A model generated the notes under the pieces. That model ran no database searches. It saw nothing but the letters and a program-made list of their open reading frames with translations, and was not told the DNA's origin. From Streptomyces sp. 11x1 (lineage in GTDB: Bacteria; Actinomycetota; Actinomycetes; Streptomycetales; Streptomycetaceae): a stretch of 64,000 nucleotides of DNA. The stretch covers positions 9,077,001 through 9,141,000 of the forward strand of contig NZ_CP122458.1 of the NCBI RefSeq assembly GCF_032598905.1, given 5' to 3'. Shown in pieces: positions 27,602 through 36,553 of this stretch. A program made the position numbers and the translations under genes. Numbering within the stretch: the stretch's first letter is position 1; every line of letters starts with the position of its first letter.

Positions 27602-28615
27602 ATGGAGATCGTCGCGTACGGCGTCCTCGCGGACGAGGAGGCCCTGCTGCGGCAAGCGTTCGACCGGGTCTTCGCAGACCGTCATGAACTGCGTTGTCTC
27701 GGGATGTTCCTGGACCGGGACACCGCTCCTACCGCGGCGGGCCACGAGGTCGTGCTCAGCGGTGTCAACGACACCCTGGACGCGCAGGTCCTGAGGGCTG
27801 TGGCGGAAGGCGGAACCCGGATGATCGCCCAGCGGTCCACCGGCTACAACAACATCGACCTGTCCGCTGCCGAGAAACTCGGGCTGACGGTGGCCCGGGT
27901 GTCGTACTACTCGCCCTATTCGGTCGCCGAGTTCGCGTGGGCGCTGGCGCTCGCGGTCAACCGCAGGATCGTACGGGCCGCTCACCGCACCCGCGAGTTC
28001 GACTTCCGCCTCGACGGTCTGATGGGCCGCGACTTCCGCGGCCGCACGGCCGGAGTGGTCGGCACCGGCAAGATCGGCGCCGCGTTCGCCCGCATCGCCC
28101 ATGGCTTCGGGATGCGGCTGCTCGGCTGGGACATCACCGAGAACCCCGACTGCCTTGACCTCGGTATGGAGTACGTCCCGCGTGAGCAGCTGTTCGCCGA
28201 GTCCGACCTGGTCAGCCTGCATGTGCCGCTCCTGCCCGAGACCCATCACCTGCTGGACGCCGCGGCGCTGGCACTGATGAAGGACGACGCGATCCTGGTC
28301 AACTCCAGCCGCGGCGGCCTGGTCGACACCGATGCGTTGCTGGCGACGCTGCGCACGGGGCGACTCAGCGGTGTCGGTCTGGACGTGTACGAGGAGGAGG
28401 CCGGGGTGTTCTTCCTCGACAAGTCCCTGGAGGTGATGACCGACGAACGCCTCGCCCGGCTGATGACGTTCAACAACGTGCTGATCACCTCCCACCAGGC
28501 GTATTTCACCCGCGACGCGGTGGGCCAGATCGCCGAGACGACCGTGGGTAACGTCGAGGACTACCTCGCCGGTCGGACCGGTGACAACACTCTCGTCAGT
28601 CCGCCGGGGGTCTGA
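27602..28615 (+). CDS. ldhA: Fermentative D-lactate dehydrogenase (LdhA type)
   Basis: This 337-residue D-2-hydroxyacid dehydrogenase has the NAD motif VVGTGKIGAAFARIAHG, the catalytic arginine in NSSRGG and histidine in TSHQAY. The stretch FFLDKSLEVMTDERLARLM before SHQA is a diagnostic of E. coli LdhA-like enzymes (FFEDKSNDVIQDDVFRRL), so pyruvate reduction to D-lactate is the likely reaction. The ATG follows GGGAGGAGCCCCC. It probably shares a transcript with gap, letting NADH from GAPDH be used directly. Confidence 0.9.
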   Translation: MEIVAYGVLADEEALLRQAFDRVFADRHELRCLGMFLDRDTAPTAAGHEVVLSGVNDTLDAQVLRAVAEGGTRMIAQRSTGYNNIDLSAAEKLGLTVARVSYYSPYSVAEFAWALALAVNRRIVRAAHRTREFDFRLDGLMGRDFRGRTAGVVGTGKIGAAFARIAHGFGMRLLGWDITENPDCLDLGMEYVPREQLFAESDLVSLHVPLLPETHHLLDAAALALMKDDAILVNSSRGGLVDTDALLATLRTGRLSGVGLDVYEEEAGVFFLDKSLEVMTDERLARLMTFNNVLITSHQAYFTRDAVGQIAETTVGNVEDYLAGRTGDNTLVSPPGV

Positions 28616-28713
28616 GCACGCGTACTTCGGCGAGACGGGTCAGGCTCTTCGTCGGAACACTGGAAGCAACGGCCCCGATACAGCCACTCGTCAGGTGAGG
28701 AGGTCGCTCGGCC

Positions 28714-28866
28714 ATGCCACAGCTGGACGCCAGAACGGTGACCACTCTGGTCGTTGAAGCCACGGCCGCCCCTTCCCTGCACAACGCCCAGCGCGCATCC
28801 AACGGGTCGACTCCACGCCACCCGGACGCAGGAGGCGCTTGCCCAGGCGGGCCCAGCAGCCAATGA
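28714..28866 (+). pseudogene. Acg-like nitroreductase N-terminal remnant
   Basis: ATG 28714, preceded by GAGGAGG, starts MPQLDARTVTTLVVEATAAP and continues SLHNAQ, the N-terminal signature of the Acg/Rv3131 nitroreductase family (compare AAPSIHNTQPWRF in the intact gene at 37354). The frame then leaves the family and stops after 50 codons. The rest of the gene is deleted. It resembles the intact copy closely enough to suggest a decayed paralogue. Confidence 0.65.
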
Positions 28867-28940
28867 CCGGGCATACGGCACGTGTCCAGCCCGTCACCGG
28901 GGACGGACACATCCTGAGGGAGGGGGTGGGCGGTCGCCAT

Positions 28941-28993
28941 GGGAGTGCCGCACTCCCTGCTGCACGTTCGGCTTACTTAGGTGAGCCTGAATT
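28941..28993. promoter_or_regulatory. Perfect short palindrome and iron-box-like half site
   Basis: GGGAGTGCCGCACTCCC (28941 to 28957) is a perfect 8-1-8 palindrome. Just to its right TTAGGTGAGCCT (28978 to 28989) matches 12 of the 19 bases of the DmdR/IdeR iron box, after which the match is lost. No intact gene starts here, so the pair may be left over from a lost gene or serve as a terminator for the nar operon. Confidence 0.3.
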
Positions 28994-29049
28994 CCATGGT
29001 TCGGCGTTGTACGGGGCTGCGATTCCCGGAACGCGCATCGGATCGGCCC

Positions 29050-29655
29050 TCACAGCAGGCCACTCCAGTAGGTCCAGAAGCGGGTGAGGACGAGCAGCGC
29101 GATCACGCCGTACCAGGCGACGAGGAACATCCAGTGGCTCTCCAGCACCAGGTTCAGGGTGCCGCGGCCGCTGCGGGGTACGGGAATGACGTCGTGCTTG
29201 AGGTTGCGCAGCGTCACGTACCAGAACAGGGCGATGGTGACGCCCCAGACGACGGCGCAGTACGGGCAGAGTCGGTTGATCTCGTACAGCGACTGCCAGA
29301 TCAGCCAGTGCGCGAAGACCACCCCCACGAACGCCCCGGCGTTGAGGGTGAGCCACAGCGCCCGGTGTAGTCGCGCCCCGCTGAGTACGGTCACGCCCAG
29401 GGCGGTGACCGCGGCGAACGCGCCGAGACCGAGCAGCATGTTGGGGAAGCCGAAGAGGTTGCCCTGCCAGCCGGCCATCGCGCTGCCGCAGCCGATCACC
29501 GGGCTTACGTCGCAAAACGGCTGGTAGTCCGGGTCCTTGAGCAGGCGCCAGCTATCGACCGTGAGACGGAAGGCGGCGAGCCAGCCGACGACACCGGTCA
29601 GAGTCATGAGCCAGCCGATGCGCCGTGCCGGCGCCGCTGTGCGCGGCGCTCTCAT
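29050..29655 (-). CDS. VKOR family protein, last gene of the nar operon
   Basis: This 201-residue membrane protein has four or five hydrophobic segments and the vitamin K epoxide reductase signatures: CDVSPVIGCGSAM near residue 49 (outer cysteine pair) and INRLCPYC, the CXXC active site. VKOR re-oxidises a DsbA-type partner using quinone, so it forms disulfides in secreted proteins. Its ATG overlaps the narI stop, giving tight coupling. No thioredoxin domain is fused. A role in maturation of exported electron-transfer proteins, or quinone-linked redox balance under nitrate respiration, is possible but inferred. Confidence 0.88.
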   Translation of the reverse strand: MRAPRTAAPARRIGWLMTLTGVVGWLAAFRLTVDSWRLLKDPDYQPFCDVSPVIGCGSAMAGWQGNLFGFPNMLLGLGAFAAVTALGVTVLSGARLHRALWLTLNAGAFVGVVFAHWLIWQSLYEINRLCPYCAVVWGVTIALFWYVTLRNLKHDVIPVPRSGRGTLNLVLESHWMFLVAWYGVIALLVLTRFWTYWSGLL

Positions 29656-30401
29656 GCGGCGCGTCGGGTACGCCGCCGGGTCGCCCGGGCGCTGGGCGTC
29701 TCCGGTGCAGGGGTGGTCGCTCGTCGGCGGTAGACCAGGTACGGGCGGGCGAGGTAGCCGATGGGCGCGCTCCACACGTGCACCAGCCGGGTGAACGGCC
29801 AGGCCGCGAAGAGCAGGAAGGCGGTCAGGGCATGGGCCTGGAACAGCAGCGGGGCTCCGGCGATGGCTTCGGGCCTCGGCTGGAGGACGAACAGGCCGCG
29901 GAACCAGACGGAGACGGTCGAGCGGTAGTCGTAGCCGGCGCCGAAGACGTTGTGGGCGAAGGTGGCGGTGATGCCCAGCACGACGGTGGCGGACAGCAGC
30001 GGGAAGAGGAGCTTGTCGCTGCGGTCGGTGCCGAGGCGGATCTGGCGGGTCAGCAGCCGACGGGCGCACAGCATGCCGAGCCCTGTGACCATGGCGACGC
30101 CCGCGACCGAGCCCGCCCAGACGGCCGTGGTGTGGTACGCGTGCTCGCTGATGCCGGCGGCCTCCGTCCACGCGTCGGGAATGGCGAGCCCCACGACATG
30201 CCCGGCGATCACCATGAAGGCGCCCAGGTGGAACAAGGGGCTGCCCCAGCGCAGCCAGCGGTGTTCGAGGAGCTGGGTGGTGCGGGAGGTCCAGCCGAAC
30301 TGGTCCTGCCGGTAGCGCCAGACGTGCCCCACGGCGAACACGGCAAGGAAGATGTAGGGAACGGCGACCCACAGGAGCAGATCGGCTGTGGAGGCGTTCA
30401 T
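29652..30401 (-). CDS. narI: Respiratory nitrate reductase gamma subunit (cytochrome b)
   Basis: This 249-residue membrane protein has about five helices: LLLWVAVPYIFLAVFAVGHVW, SPLFHLGAFMVIAGHVVGL, TGLGMLCARRLLTRQ and FQAHALTAFLLFAAWPFTRL (first two quoted in part). Histidines in the FHLGAFMVIAGH and FQAHALTA segments are the usual ligands of the two b hemes that take electrons from menaquinol. It anchors NarGH to the inner face. It overlaps narJ and VKOR by four bases each, so the whole operon is translationally coupled. Length is close to E. coli NarI (225) with a basic C-terminal tail. Confidence 0.93.
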   Translation of the reverse strand: MNASTADLLLWVAVPYIFLAVFAVGHVWRYRQDQFGWTSRTTQLLEHRWLRWGSPLFHLGAFMVIAGHVVGLAIPDAWTEAAGISEHAYHTTAVWAGSVAGVAMVTGLGMLCARRLLTRQIRLGTDRSDKLLFPLLSATVVLGITATFAHNVFGAGYDYRSTVSVWFRGLFVLQPRPEAIAGAPLLFQAHALTAFLLFAAWPFTRLVHVWSAPIGYLARPYLVYRRRATTPAPETPSARATRRRTRRAA

Positions 30402-31231
30402 CGGCGGTCCTCATGAAGGTGCGCGGCGGGTGGGACAAGCGTGGGCGGGGCCTGCTCCGGCGGGAGGAACGCACCGGGCGGCGCGAACTCGCGTGCTCCG
30501 TAAGGGCCGAGGCCGACGTCCTCTGCGGGCGGGCCCTCGGCGGCCAGTTCGGCCACGGCCCGCAAGTCGGCTTCGGTCGGCGGTGGCAGAAGCGCGATCA
30601 GCGCGGCGATGACGTGCCGGTAGGGGGAGTCCGCGTCGGTCAGGGCGCGGTGGATCAGCTCGATCCCGCGCCGGTGCTGCCGCAAAGGCGCTTCGCCCCG
30701 GCCGGGTCCGGCGAGGGCGGCGAACTCGAGGACGACCGGGAGGTGATCGGGCAGTTCACCCCCGTCGATGTCCCAGCCCGCGGCCCGGTAGCGCTGGTTC
30801 AGGGTGAGCAGGGCCATGCCGCGGCGGCGGGTGTCGCCGTGCAGGTAGTAGGTGAGGTAGAGGCTGCTCTTGCGGCGCAGGTCGAACATCTCGACGTAGT
30901 GCCGCTCCAGAGCCTCCGGTTCCTGTTCGGCGAACCAGTCGGTGAACCGGGTCAGGTACTTTGCTGCGGGCGTGGCAGGGAGGGCCTCCAGCATGGTGGT
31001 CAACTCGCCCCGCGACGCGGTCAGTTCGGAGTCCGGGTACTGCAGGAGCAGCGACCCGAGCCGCATCACCAGAGCTCGGCCCTCGCTCTCCTCGGGCGTG
31101 AGCCGGGCCGGGCGGCGTACGGCCGCGCGGACGCGGGTGCGGAGGCGGGTGCTGACGCTGGTACGGACGAGCGCGGGGATCGACGGGGATCGCCCCAGGC
31201 GTTCAGCGCTCGTGGAGGGCAGCGGGCTCAT
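30398..31231 (-). CDS. narJ: Nitrate reductase assembly chaperone
   Basis: This 277-residue cytoplasmic chaperone of the NarJ/TorD type helps insert the molybdenum cofactor into NarG. Its core (RLGSLLLQYPDSELT, RHYVEMFDLRRKSSLYLTYY, LPVVLEFAAL) is the normal NarJ helical domain; MFDLRR...SLYLTYY is the diagnostic part. An N-terminal extension of about 50 arginine-rich residues is longer than in E. coli and may mean a later start. It sits between narH and narI with four-base overlaps. Confidence 0.92.
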   Translation of the reverse strand: MSPLPSTSAERLGRSPSIPALVRTSVSTRLRTRVRAAVRRPARLTPEESEGRALVMRLGSLLLQYPDSELTASRGELTTMLEALPATPAAKYLTRFTDWFAEQEPEALERHYVEMFDLRRKSSLYLTYYLHGDTRRRGMALLTLNQRYRAAGWDIDGGELPDHLPVVLEFAALAGPGRGEAPLRQHRRGIELIHRALTDADSPYRHVIAALIALLPPPTEADLRAVAELAAEGPPAEDVGLGPYGAREFAPPGAFLPPEQAPPTLVPPAAHLHEDRR

Positions 31232-32754
31232 GGACGACCTCCGGCAGTGGTGTTGCGGCGCAGGGTGGGGATGCCGAGCATGATCTTGTGTGTCTCGGGG
31301 TCGCCGGACGTCTCGACCGGGCAGCGGTTCTCCATCGCGGTGAGCGCGGCGGCGTCCTCCTTGTGTGCGGCGGGGACGACGTACCGGTCGGCGTACTTGG
31401 CGACGGCGAGCAGCCGGTGCAGGTCCTCCGCCTCGCGGGCGGTGAGGCCCACGGCTTTCAGGGTGGTCTCGTCGCCCGGCTCGCCGAGGGTGCGTTCGCG
31501 CATGTACGAGCGGAGCGCGGTGAGTTTCATCAGCACTCCAGCGACCACATCGGTGTCTCCGGCGGTGAACAGTTCCGCCAGGTACTCCAGCGGGATGCGC
31601 AGGCGCGTGACGGCGGCGAAGACATGGTCGGGGTCGTCCTGGTTGCCGCCCGCCGCGTCGACGGCGTCGAGGACGGGGGAGAGCGGAGGTACGTACCAGA
31701 CCATCGGCATCGTCCGGTACTCGGGGTGCAGCGGCAGCGCCACCTTGTAGCGCATGACGAGGTCGTACACGGGTGAGCGGCGGGCGGCGTCCAGCCAGTC
31801 CTCGGGGATACCCGACTCCCGTGCGGCCGCACGGACTTCGGGGTCGTTCGGGTCGAGGAAGACACCGCGCTGCGCGTCCAGCAGGTGGTGCTCTTCAGGG
31901 GCGGCGGCGGCCTCGCCCACGCGGTCGGCGTCGTAGAGCAGCAGGCCGAGGTAGCGCAGGCGGCCGACGCAGGTCTCGGAGCAGACGGTGGGCTGGCCGG
32001 CCTCGATGCGCGGGAAGCAGAAGGTGCACTTCTCGGCTTTGCCGGTGGTGTGGTTGACGTACACCTTCTTGTACGGGCATGCCGTCACGCACATGCGCCA
32101 GCCACGGCACTTGTCCTGGTCGACGAGGACGATGCCGTCCTCGACCCGCTTGTACATCGCGCCGGACGGGCAGGCGGAGACGCAGGCCGGGTTGAGGCAG
32201 TGCTCGCACAGCCGGGGGAGGTGGAAGAGGAAGGTCTGCTCGAACTCGAACTTGACCTTCTCGGCCCATTCCCCGCTGAGGTTGGGGTCGCCGCCGGCGT
32301 GTTCGGGCGCGCCGCCGAGGCCGTCCTCCCAGTTGGCGCCCCAGGTGATGGCGGTGGGCTTGCCGGTGAGGACCGAGCGTGGGCGGGCGACGGGGATGTC
32401 CTTGCCGGCAGGGGCGCTGACGAGGTTGTCGTAGTCGTAGGTGACGGGCTCGTAGTAGTCCTCGAGGGACGGCAGGTCGGGGTTGGAGAACAGCGACAGC
32501 AGCCGCTTGACCCGGCCTCCGGAGCGCAGGACGAGCCGTCCGCGCTTGTCGAGCAGCCAGCCGCCCTTCCACTGCTCCTGGTCCTCGTAGCGGCGGGGGT
32601 AGCCGACGCCGGGCTTGGTCTCGACGTTGTTGAACCAGGCGTACTCGACTCCGGTGCGGTTGGTCCACGTCTGCTTGCAGGTGACCGAGCAGGTGTGGCA
32701 GCCGATGCACTTGTCGAGGTTCATGACCATCGCGATCTGTGCCATGACGCGCAT
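31228..32754 (-). CDS. narH: Respiratory nitrate reductase beta subunit (Fe-S)
   Basis: This 508-residue electron-transfer subunit carries four iron-sulfur clusters: CIGCHTCSVTC near residue 16, CEHCLNPACVSACP near 180, CRGWRMCVTACP near 213 and CTFC...CSETC after it. The tryptophan in CRGW replaces a cysteine, giving the usual [3Fe-4S] cluster of NarH. It passes electrons from NarI to NarG. The start is ATG 32754, just after the narG stop, giving MRVMAQIAMVMN; MAQ at 32745 is an alternative. Confidence 0.94.
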   Translation of the reverse strand: MRVMAQIAMVMNLDKCIGCHTCSVTCKQTWTNRTGVEYAWFNNVETKPGVGYPRRYEDQEQWKGGWLLDKRGRLVLRSGGRVKRLLSLFSNPDLPSLEDYYEPVTYDYDNLVSAPAGKDIPVARPRSVLTGKPTAITWGANWEDGLGGAPEHAGGDPNLSGEWAEKVKFEFEQTFLFHLPRLCEHCLNPACVSACPSGAMYKRVEDGIVLVDQDKCRGWRMCVTACPYKKVYVNHTTGKAEKCTFCFPRIEAGQPTVCSETCVGRLRYLGLLLYDADRVGEAAAAPEEHHLLDAQRGVFLDPNDPEVRAAARESGIPEDWLDAARRSPVYDLVMRYKVALPLHPEYRTMPMVWYVPPLSPVLDAVDAAGGNQDDPDHVFAAVTRLRIPLEYLAELFTAGDTDVVAGVLMKLTALRSYMRERTLGEPGDETTLKAVGLTAREAEDLHRLLAVAKYADRYVVPAAHKEDAAALTAMENRCPVETSGDPETHKIMLGIPTLRRNTTAGGRP

Positions 32755-32755
32755 G

Positions 32756-35700
32756 TCAGTACTCCACATCCTGCGAGTGCCGGCGGATGACGGTGACCTC
32801 GTCGCGCTGGTTGCCGGTCGGGCCGTAGTAGTTGAAGGCGTAGGTGAACTGGGCGTAGCCGCCCGCGAGATGGGTGGGCTTGAGCAGCAGCCTGGTCAGG
32901 GAGTTGTGGATGCCGCCGCGCCTGCCGCTGACCTCGGTCTTCGGGACGTTCACGTTGCGGTCCTGGGCGTGGTACATGTACACGGTGCCCTCGGGCATGC
33001 GGTGGGTGACCACGGCGCGGGCGGCGACGACGCCGTTGCGGTTGTACGCCTCGATCCACTCGTTGTCCTTGACACCGATCTTCTCGGCGTCGGCGGTGGA
33101 CATCCAGATCGTGGGTCCGCCCCGGGACAGGTCGAGCATGTACTTGTTGTCCTGGTAGTTGGAGTGGATGGACCACTTCGAGTGCGGGGTCAGATAGCGG
33201 ACCGTCACTTCGGCACGGTCGCCGCCGAGTTCCTCGTTGCCGTAGTGCCGCGGCGTATTCAACGGCGGCCGGTAGACCGGGAGTTGCTCGCCGAGTTCGG
33301 CGATCCAGTCGTGCTGGACGAAGAAGTGCTGGCGTCCGGTGAGGGTGTGCCAGGGCTTCTTGTGCTCGGTGTTGATGACGAAGGGGGAGTAGCGACGGCC
33401 GCCCGTCTCGCTGCCCGACCACTCGTAGGAGGTCATCACGGACCGTGGCTGGGTGCGGGTGTCGGCGAAGGTGATCCGCTCGGCCTCGCGCTCGGAGGCG
33501 AGCTCGACCAGGCCCTCGCTGCCGGTCTGTCGCTCCATCGCGCGGAAGCCCTCGGTGGCCAGGCGTCCGTTGGTGGTGCCGGACAGGGCGAGGATCGCCT
33601 CACACATGTTGCTCGCGGTGGCGAGCGAAGGCCGTCCGGCGGCGACGCCGTCCCGCACGGTCCCGTTGCGGCGGCGCAGGTCGTCGATTTCCTGGTCGGG
33701 GTGGACGGTGATGCCTTTGGTGGTGGTGCCAAGGGTGTCCAGCAGGGGGCCGACGGCGCGCATCTTCTGCGCGGTCGCGGCGTAGTCGCGTTCGATGACG
33801 ACCAGCTTGGGCATGGTCCGCCCGGGGACCGGCTCGCACTCGCCGGCCTTCCAGTCCCGTACGACCCCGCCCGGCTGGGCGAGTTCGTCGGGGGTGTCGT
33901 GCAGCAGCGGCACGGCGAGAACGTCGGTGCGGGTGCCGAGGTGCTCGGCGGCCAGTTCGCTGAAGCGGTCGGCGATGGTCAGGAAGGTGTCGTAGTCGGT
34001 GCGGGCCTGCCAGGGCGGGGCGATGGCAGGGGTGAAGGCGTGCACGAAAGGGTGCATGTCGGTCGACGACAGGTCGTCCTTCTCGTACCAGGTCGCCGCC
34101 GGCAGGACGATGTCGGCGAGCAGGCCGGTCGAGGTCATCCGGAAGTCCATGCAGACCAGTAGGTCGAGCTTGCCCTCGGGGGCCTCGTCCCGCCATACGA
34201 CGTCCTTGGGCCGGCGTTCGGGCGGGGTCTCCTCGGAACGGACGGTCGCGTCGGTGCCGAGCAGGTGGCGCAGGAAGTACTCGTTGCCCTTGCCGGAGGA
34301 GCCGAGCAGGTTGGCTCGCCATACGGTCAGTACACGGGGGAAGTTGGCCGGGTCGTCGGGGTCCTCGGCGGCGAACCGCAGTCGGCCCGACTTGAGCTCG
34401 TCGACGATGTGCTCGGCGACCGGCCTGCCCGCGGCGGCCGCCTCGTCGGTCAGGTCGAGGGGGTTGCGGTTGAATCCGGGGTGGCCGGGCGTCCAGCCCA
34501 GCCGCACGGCCTGCGCCAGACAGTCGGCGAACCCCTTCCCCGCGAAGCGCCCCTCCCCGAGCGGGGACGCCAGCTCCTCGGGTCCGAACGCCTCGTAGCG
34601 CCACTGGTCGGAGTTCAGGTACCAGTACGAGGTGCCCGCCATGTGCCGGGTGGGCCGCTGCCAGTCGAAGGCGAACGACAGGTGCTGTTGCCCGGTGACC
34701 GGACGGACCTTCTCCTGGCCGACGTAGTGCGCCCAGCCGCCGCCGTTCACGCCCTGGCAGCCGGTCATGGTGGTCAGGGCCAGGAAGGCGCGGTAGATGG
34801 TGTCGGAGTGGAACCAGTGGTTCGTTCCGGCGCCGAGGGCGATCATGGAACGACCGTTGGTGCGCTCGGCGTTGCGGGCGAACTCCCGGGCGATCCGTGC
34901 CGCCTGCTCGGCCGGCACGGAGGTGACCGTCTCCTGCCAGGCCGGGGTGTACGGCTCCGACGCGTCTTCGTACGACTCCGGCCAGCTGCCCGGAAGGCCG
35001 GGACGGTGAATGCCGTACTGGGCCAGCATCAGGTCGAAGACAGTGGTCACCAGGCGCCCGCCGATGCGTCGCACGGGCACCCCGCGCACCATGAACGAGC
35101 CGCCTTCGGTCGCCCCCTCGTCGAATCGCGGAAGGGTGAGTTCCACCGTGTCCTCAGCCCGCTGCAGCAGGCTCAGCTCGGGCTCGACATCGCCAAGGTC
35201 CAGATTCCAACGGCCTCGTCCGGCCTCCCCCCAGCGGAAGCCGAGCGAGCCGCCGGGGACCACCGGTTCGCCGGTGGCGCGGTCCAGCAGGACGGTCTTG
35301 AACGCCGCGTTCTCTTCGGTTTCCTCGTCCCGGCCGAGGTCGGCCGCGGTCAGGAACCCGTCCGGGACGAGACCGTGGGCTCCTTCGCGCAGTGCCACCA
35401 GGAACGGCGCGTCGGTGAACGTCCGCAGGTAGTCCTGGAAGTACGGCACTTCACGGTCGACGAGGAACTCGCGCAGGATCACATGCCCCATGGCCATGGC
35501 GAGCGCGCCATCCGTTCCCGGGTGGGGGGAGAGCCACTCGTCGGCATGCTTGACGTTGTCGGCGTAGTCGGGGCTGACCGCGACGACCTTGGTGCCGTTG
35601 TAGCGGGTCTCGGTCAGGAAGTGCGCGTCGGGCGTGCGGGTGACGGGGATGTTGGAGCCCCACATGATCAGATAGCCCGCGTTCCACCAGTCGGCCGCCT

Positions 35701-36460
35701 CCGGTACGTCGGTCTGGTCGCCGAAGACCTGCGGCGAGGCGATGGGCAGGTCGGCGTACCAGTCGTAGAACGACAGCAGGGTGCCGCCGATCAGCGAGTG
35801 GAACCGGGCGCCGGCCGCGAAAGAGGCCATCGACATCGCCGGGATCGGCGAGAAGCCCGCCACCCGGTCCGGGCCGTACGACTTGACCGTGTGCACCTGT
35901 GCGGCGGCGATCAGCTCGCTCACCTCGTCCCAGTCGGCGCGCACCAGGCCGCCCTTGCCGCGGGCCCGCTTGTACGCCCGCGCCTTCGCCGGGTCGGACG
36001 TGATCTCGGCCCACGCGGACACCGGGTCACCCAGCCGCTTGCGGGCCTCGCGCCACAGCTTCAGCAACGCACCCCGCACATACGGGTAGCGGACCCGGCT
36101 GGGCGAGTACGTGTACCAGGAGAACGACGCCCCGCGCGGGCAGCCGCGCGGCTCGTACTCGGGGCAGTCCGCGCCGATCGACGGGTAGTCGGTGGCCTGG
36201 TGCTCCCAGGTGATGATGCCGTCCTTGACGTACACCATCCACGAACACGAACCGGTGCAGTTCACCCCGTGCGTCGAGCGCACCACCTTGTCGTGCGCCC
36301 ACCGGTCCCGGTAGAAGCCCTCCCACTTGCCGTCGGCCTCACCGATCACGGCACGTCCGTCAGCGGACACCTCGCGGCGCGTCAGCAGTCGCCGCGCGTC
36401 AAGCGGCCAGCCCCGGGCGACGCGCGACTGTCCCGGTCGTGCGTTCTGATCGTTCTCCAT
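32756..36460 (-). CDS. narG: Respiratory nitrate reductase alpha subunit (Mo-bisMGD)
   Basis: This 1234-residue catalytic subunit reduces nitrate to nitrite on the cytoplasmic face. The N-terminal FeS site starts with His64 in HGVNCTGSCSW, where the histidine ligates the [4Fe-4S] cluster as in E. coli NarG; further cysteines lie in CPEYEPRGCPRG. The molybdopterin domains follow, with YWYLNSDQWRYE and NYQDNKYMLDLSRGGPTIW as conserved blocks (part quoted). There is no twin-arginine signal for export beyond the NarG-type remnant. First gene of a narGHJI-VKOR operon. Tandem boxes sit 39 to 74 bases before the ATG, so the regulator would bind near the promoter. Confidence 0.95.
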   Translation of the reverse strand: MENDQNARPGQSRVARGWPLDARRLLTRREVSADGRAVIGEADGKWEGFYRDRWAHDKVVRSTHGVNCTGSCSWMVYVKDGIITWEHQATDYPSIGADCPEYEPRGCPRGASFSWYTYSPSRVRYPYVRGALLKLWREARKRLGDPVSAWAEITSDPAKARAYKRARGKGGLVRADWDEVSELIAAAQVHTVKSYGPDRVAGFSPIPAMSMASFAAGARFHSLIGGTLLSFYDWYADLPIASPQVFGDQTDVPEAADWWNAGYLIMWGSNIPVTRTPDAHFLTETRYNGTKVVAVSPDYADNVKHADEWLSPHPGTDGALAMAMGHVILREFLVDREVPYFQDYLRTFTDAPFLVALREGAHGLVPDGFLTAADLGRDEETEENAAFKTVLLDRATGEPVVPGGSLGFRWGEAGRGRWNLDLGDVEPELSLLQRAEDTVELTLPRFDEGATEGGSFMVRGVPVRRIGGRLVTTVFDLMLAQYGIHRPGLPGSWPESYEDASEPYTPAWQETVTSVPAEQAARIAREFARNAERTNGRSMIALGAGTNHWFHSDTIYRAFLALTTMTGCQGVNGGGWAHYVGQEKVRPVTGQQHLSFAFDWQRPTRHMAGTSYWYLNSDQWRYEAFGPEELASPLGEGRFAGKGFADCLAQAVRLGWTPGHPGFNRNPLDLTDEAAAAGRPVAEHIVDELKSGRLRFAAEDPDDPANFPRVLTVWRANLLGSSGKGNEYFLRHLLGTDATVRSEETPPERRPKDVVWRDEAPEGKLDLLVCMDFRMTSTGLLADIVLPAATWYEKDDLSSTDMHPFVHAFTPAIAPPWQARTDYDTFLTIADRFSELAAEHLGTRTDVLAVPLLHDTPDELAQPGGVVRDWKAGECEPVPGRTMPKLVVIERDYAATAQKMRAVGPLLDTLGTTTKGITVHPDQEIDDLRRRNGTVRDGVAAGRPSLATASNMCEAILALSGTTNGRLATEGFRAMERQTGSEGLVELASEREAERITFADTRTQPRSVMTSYEWSGSETGGRRYSPFVINTEHKKPWHTLTGRQHFFVQHDWIAELGEQLPVYRPPLNTPRHYGNEELGGDRAEVTVRYLTPHSKWSIHSNYQDNKYMLDLSRGGPTIWMSTADAEKIGVKDNEWIEAYNRNGVVAARAVVTHRMPEGTVYMYHAQDRNVNVPKTEVSGRRGGIHNSLTRLLLKPTHLAGGYAQFTYAFNYYGPTGNQRDEVTVIRRHSQDVEY

Positions 36461-36498
36461 GGCCCGGAACGCTAGGCTTCCGCGGCGTGCCGAGCCCG

Positions 36499-36534
36499 GG
36501 GCCGAAGGTCCCTCTCCGTGTGTCCTTCCGGCCC
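36499..36534 (-). promoter_or_regulatory. Tandem DevR-type boxes upstream of narG
   Basis: GGGCCGAAGGTCCC (36499 to 36512) and TGTCCTTCCGGCCC (36521 to 36534) have centres 22 bp apart. Read on the minus strand, each is GGGMC-N4 or its half form. They start 38 bases before the narG start codon. Confidence 0.55.
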
Positions 36535-36553
36535 GACCTTCTTAGGGGTGCTT

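Noticed and set aside
34265..36475. Large plus-strand frame opposite narG
   Set aside because: It is an antisense shadow with no start signal; narG is supported by domain content and length.
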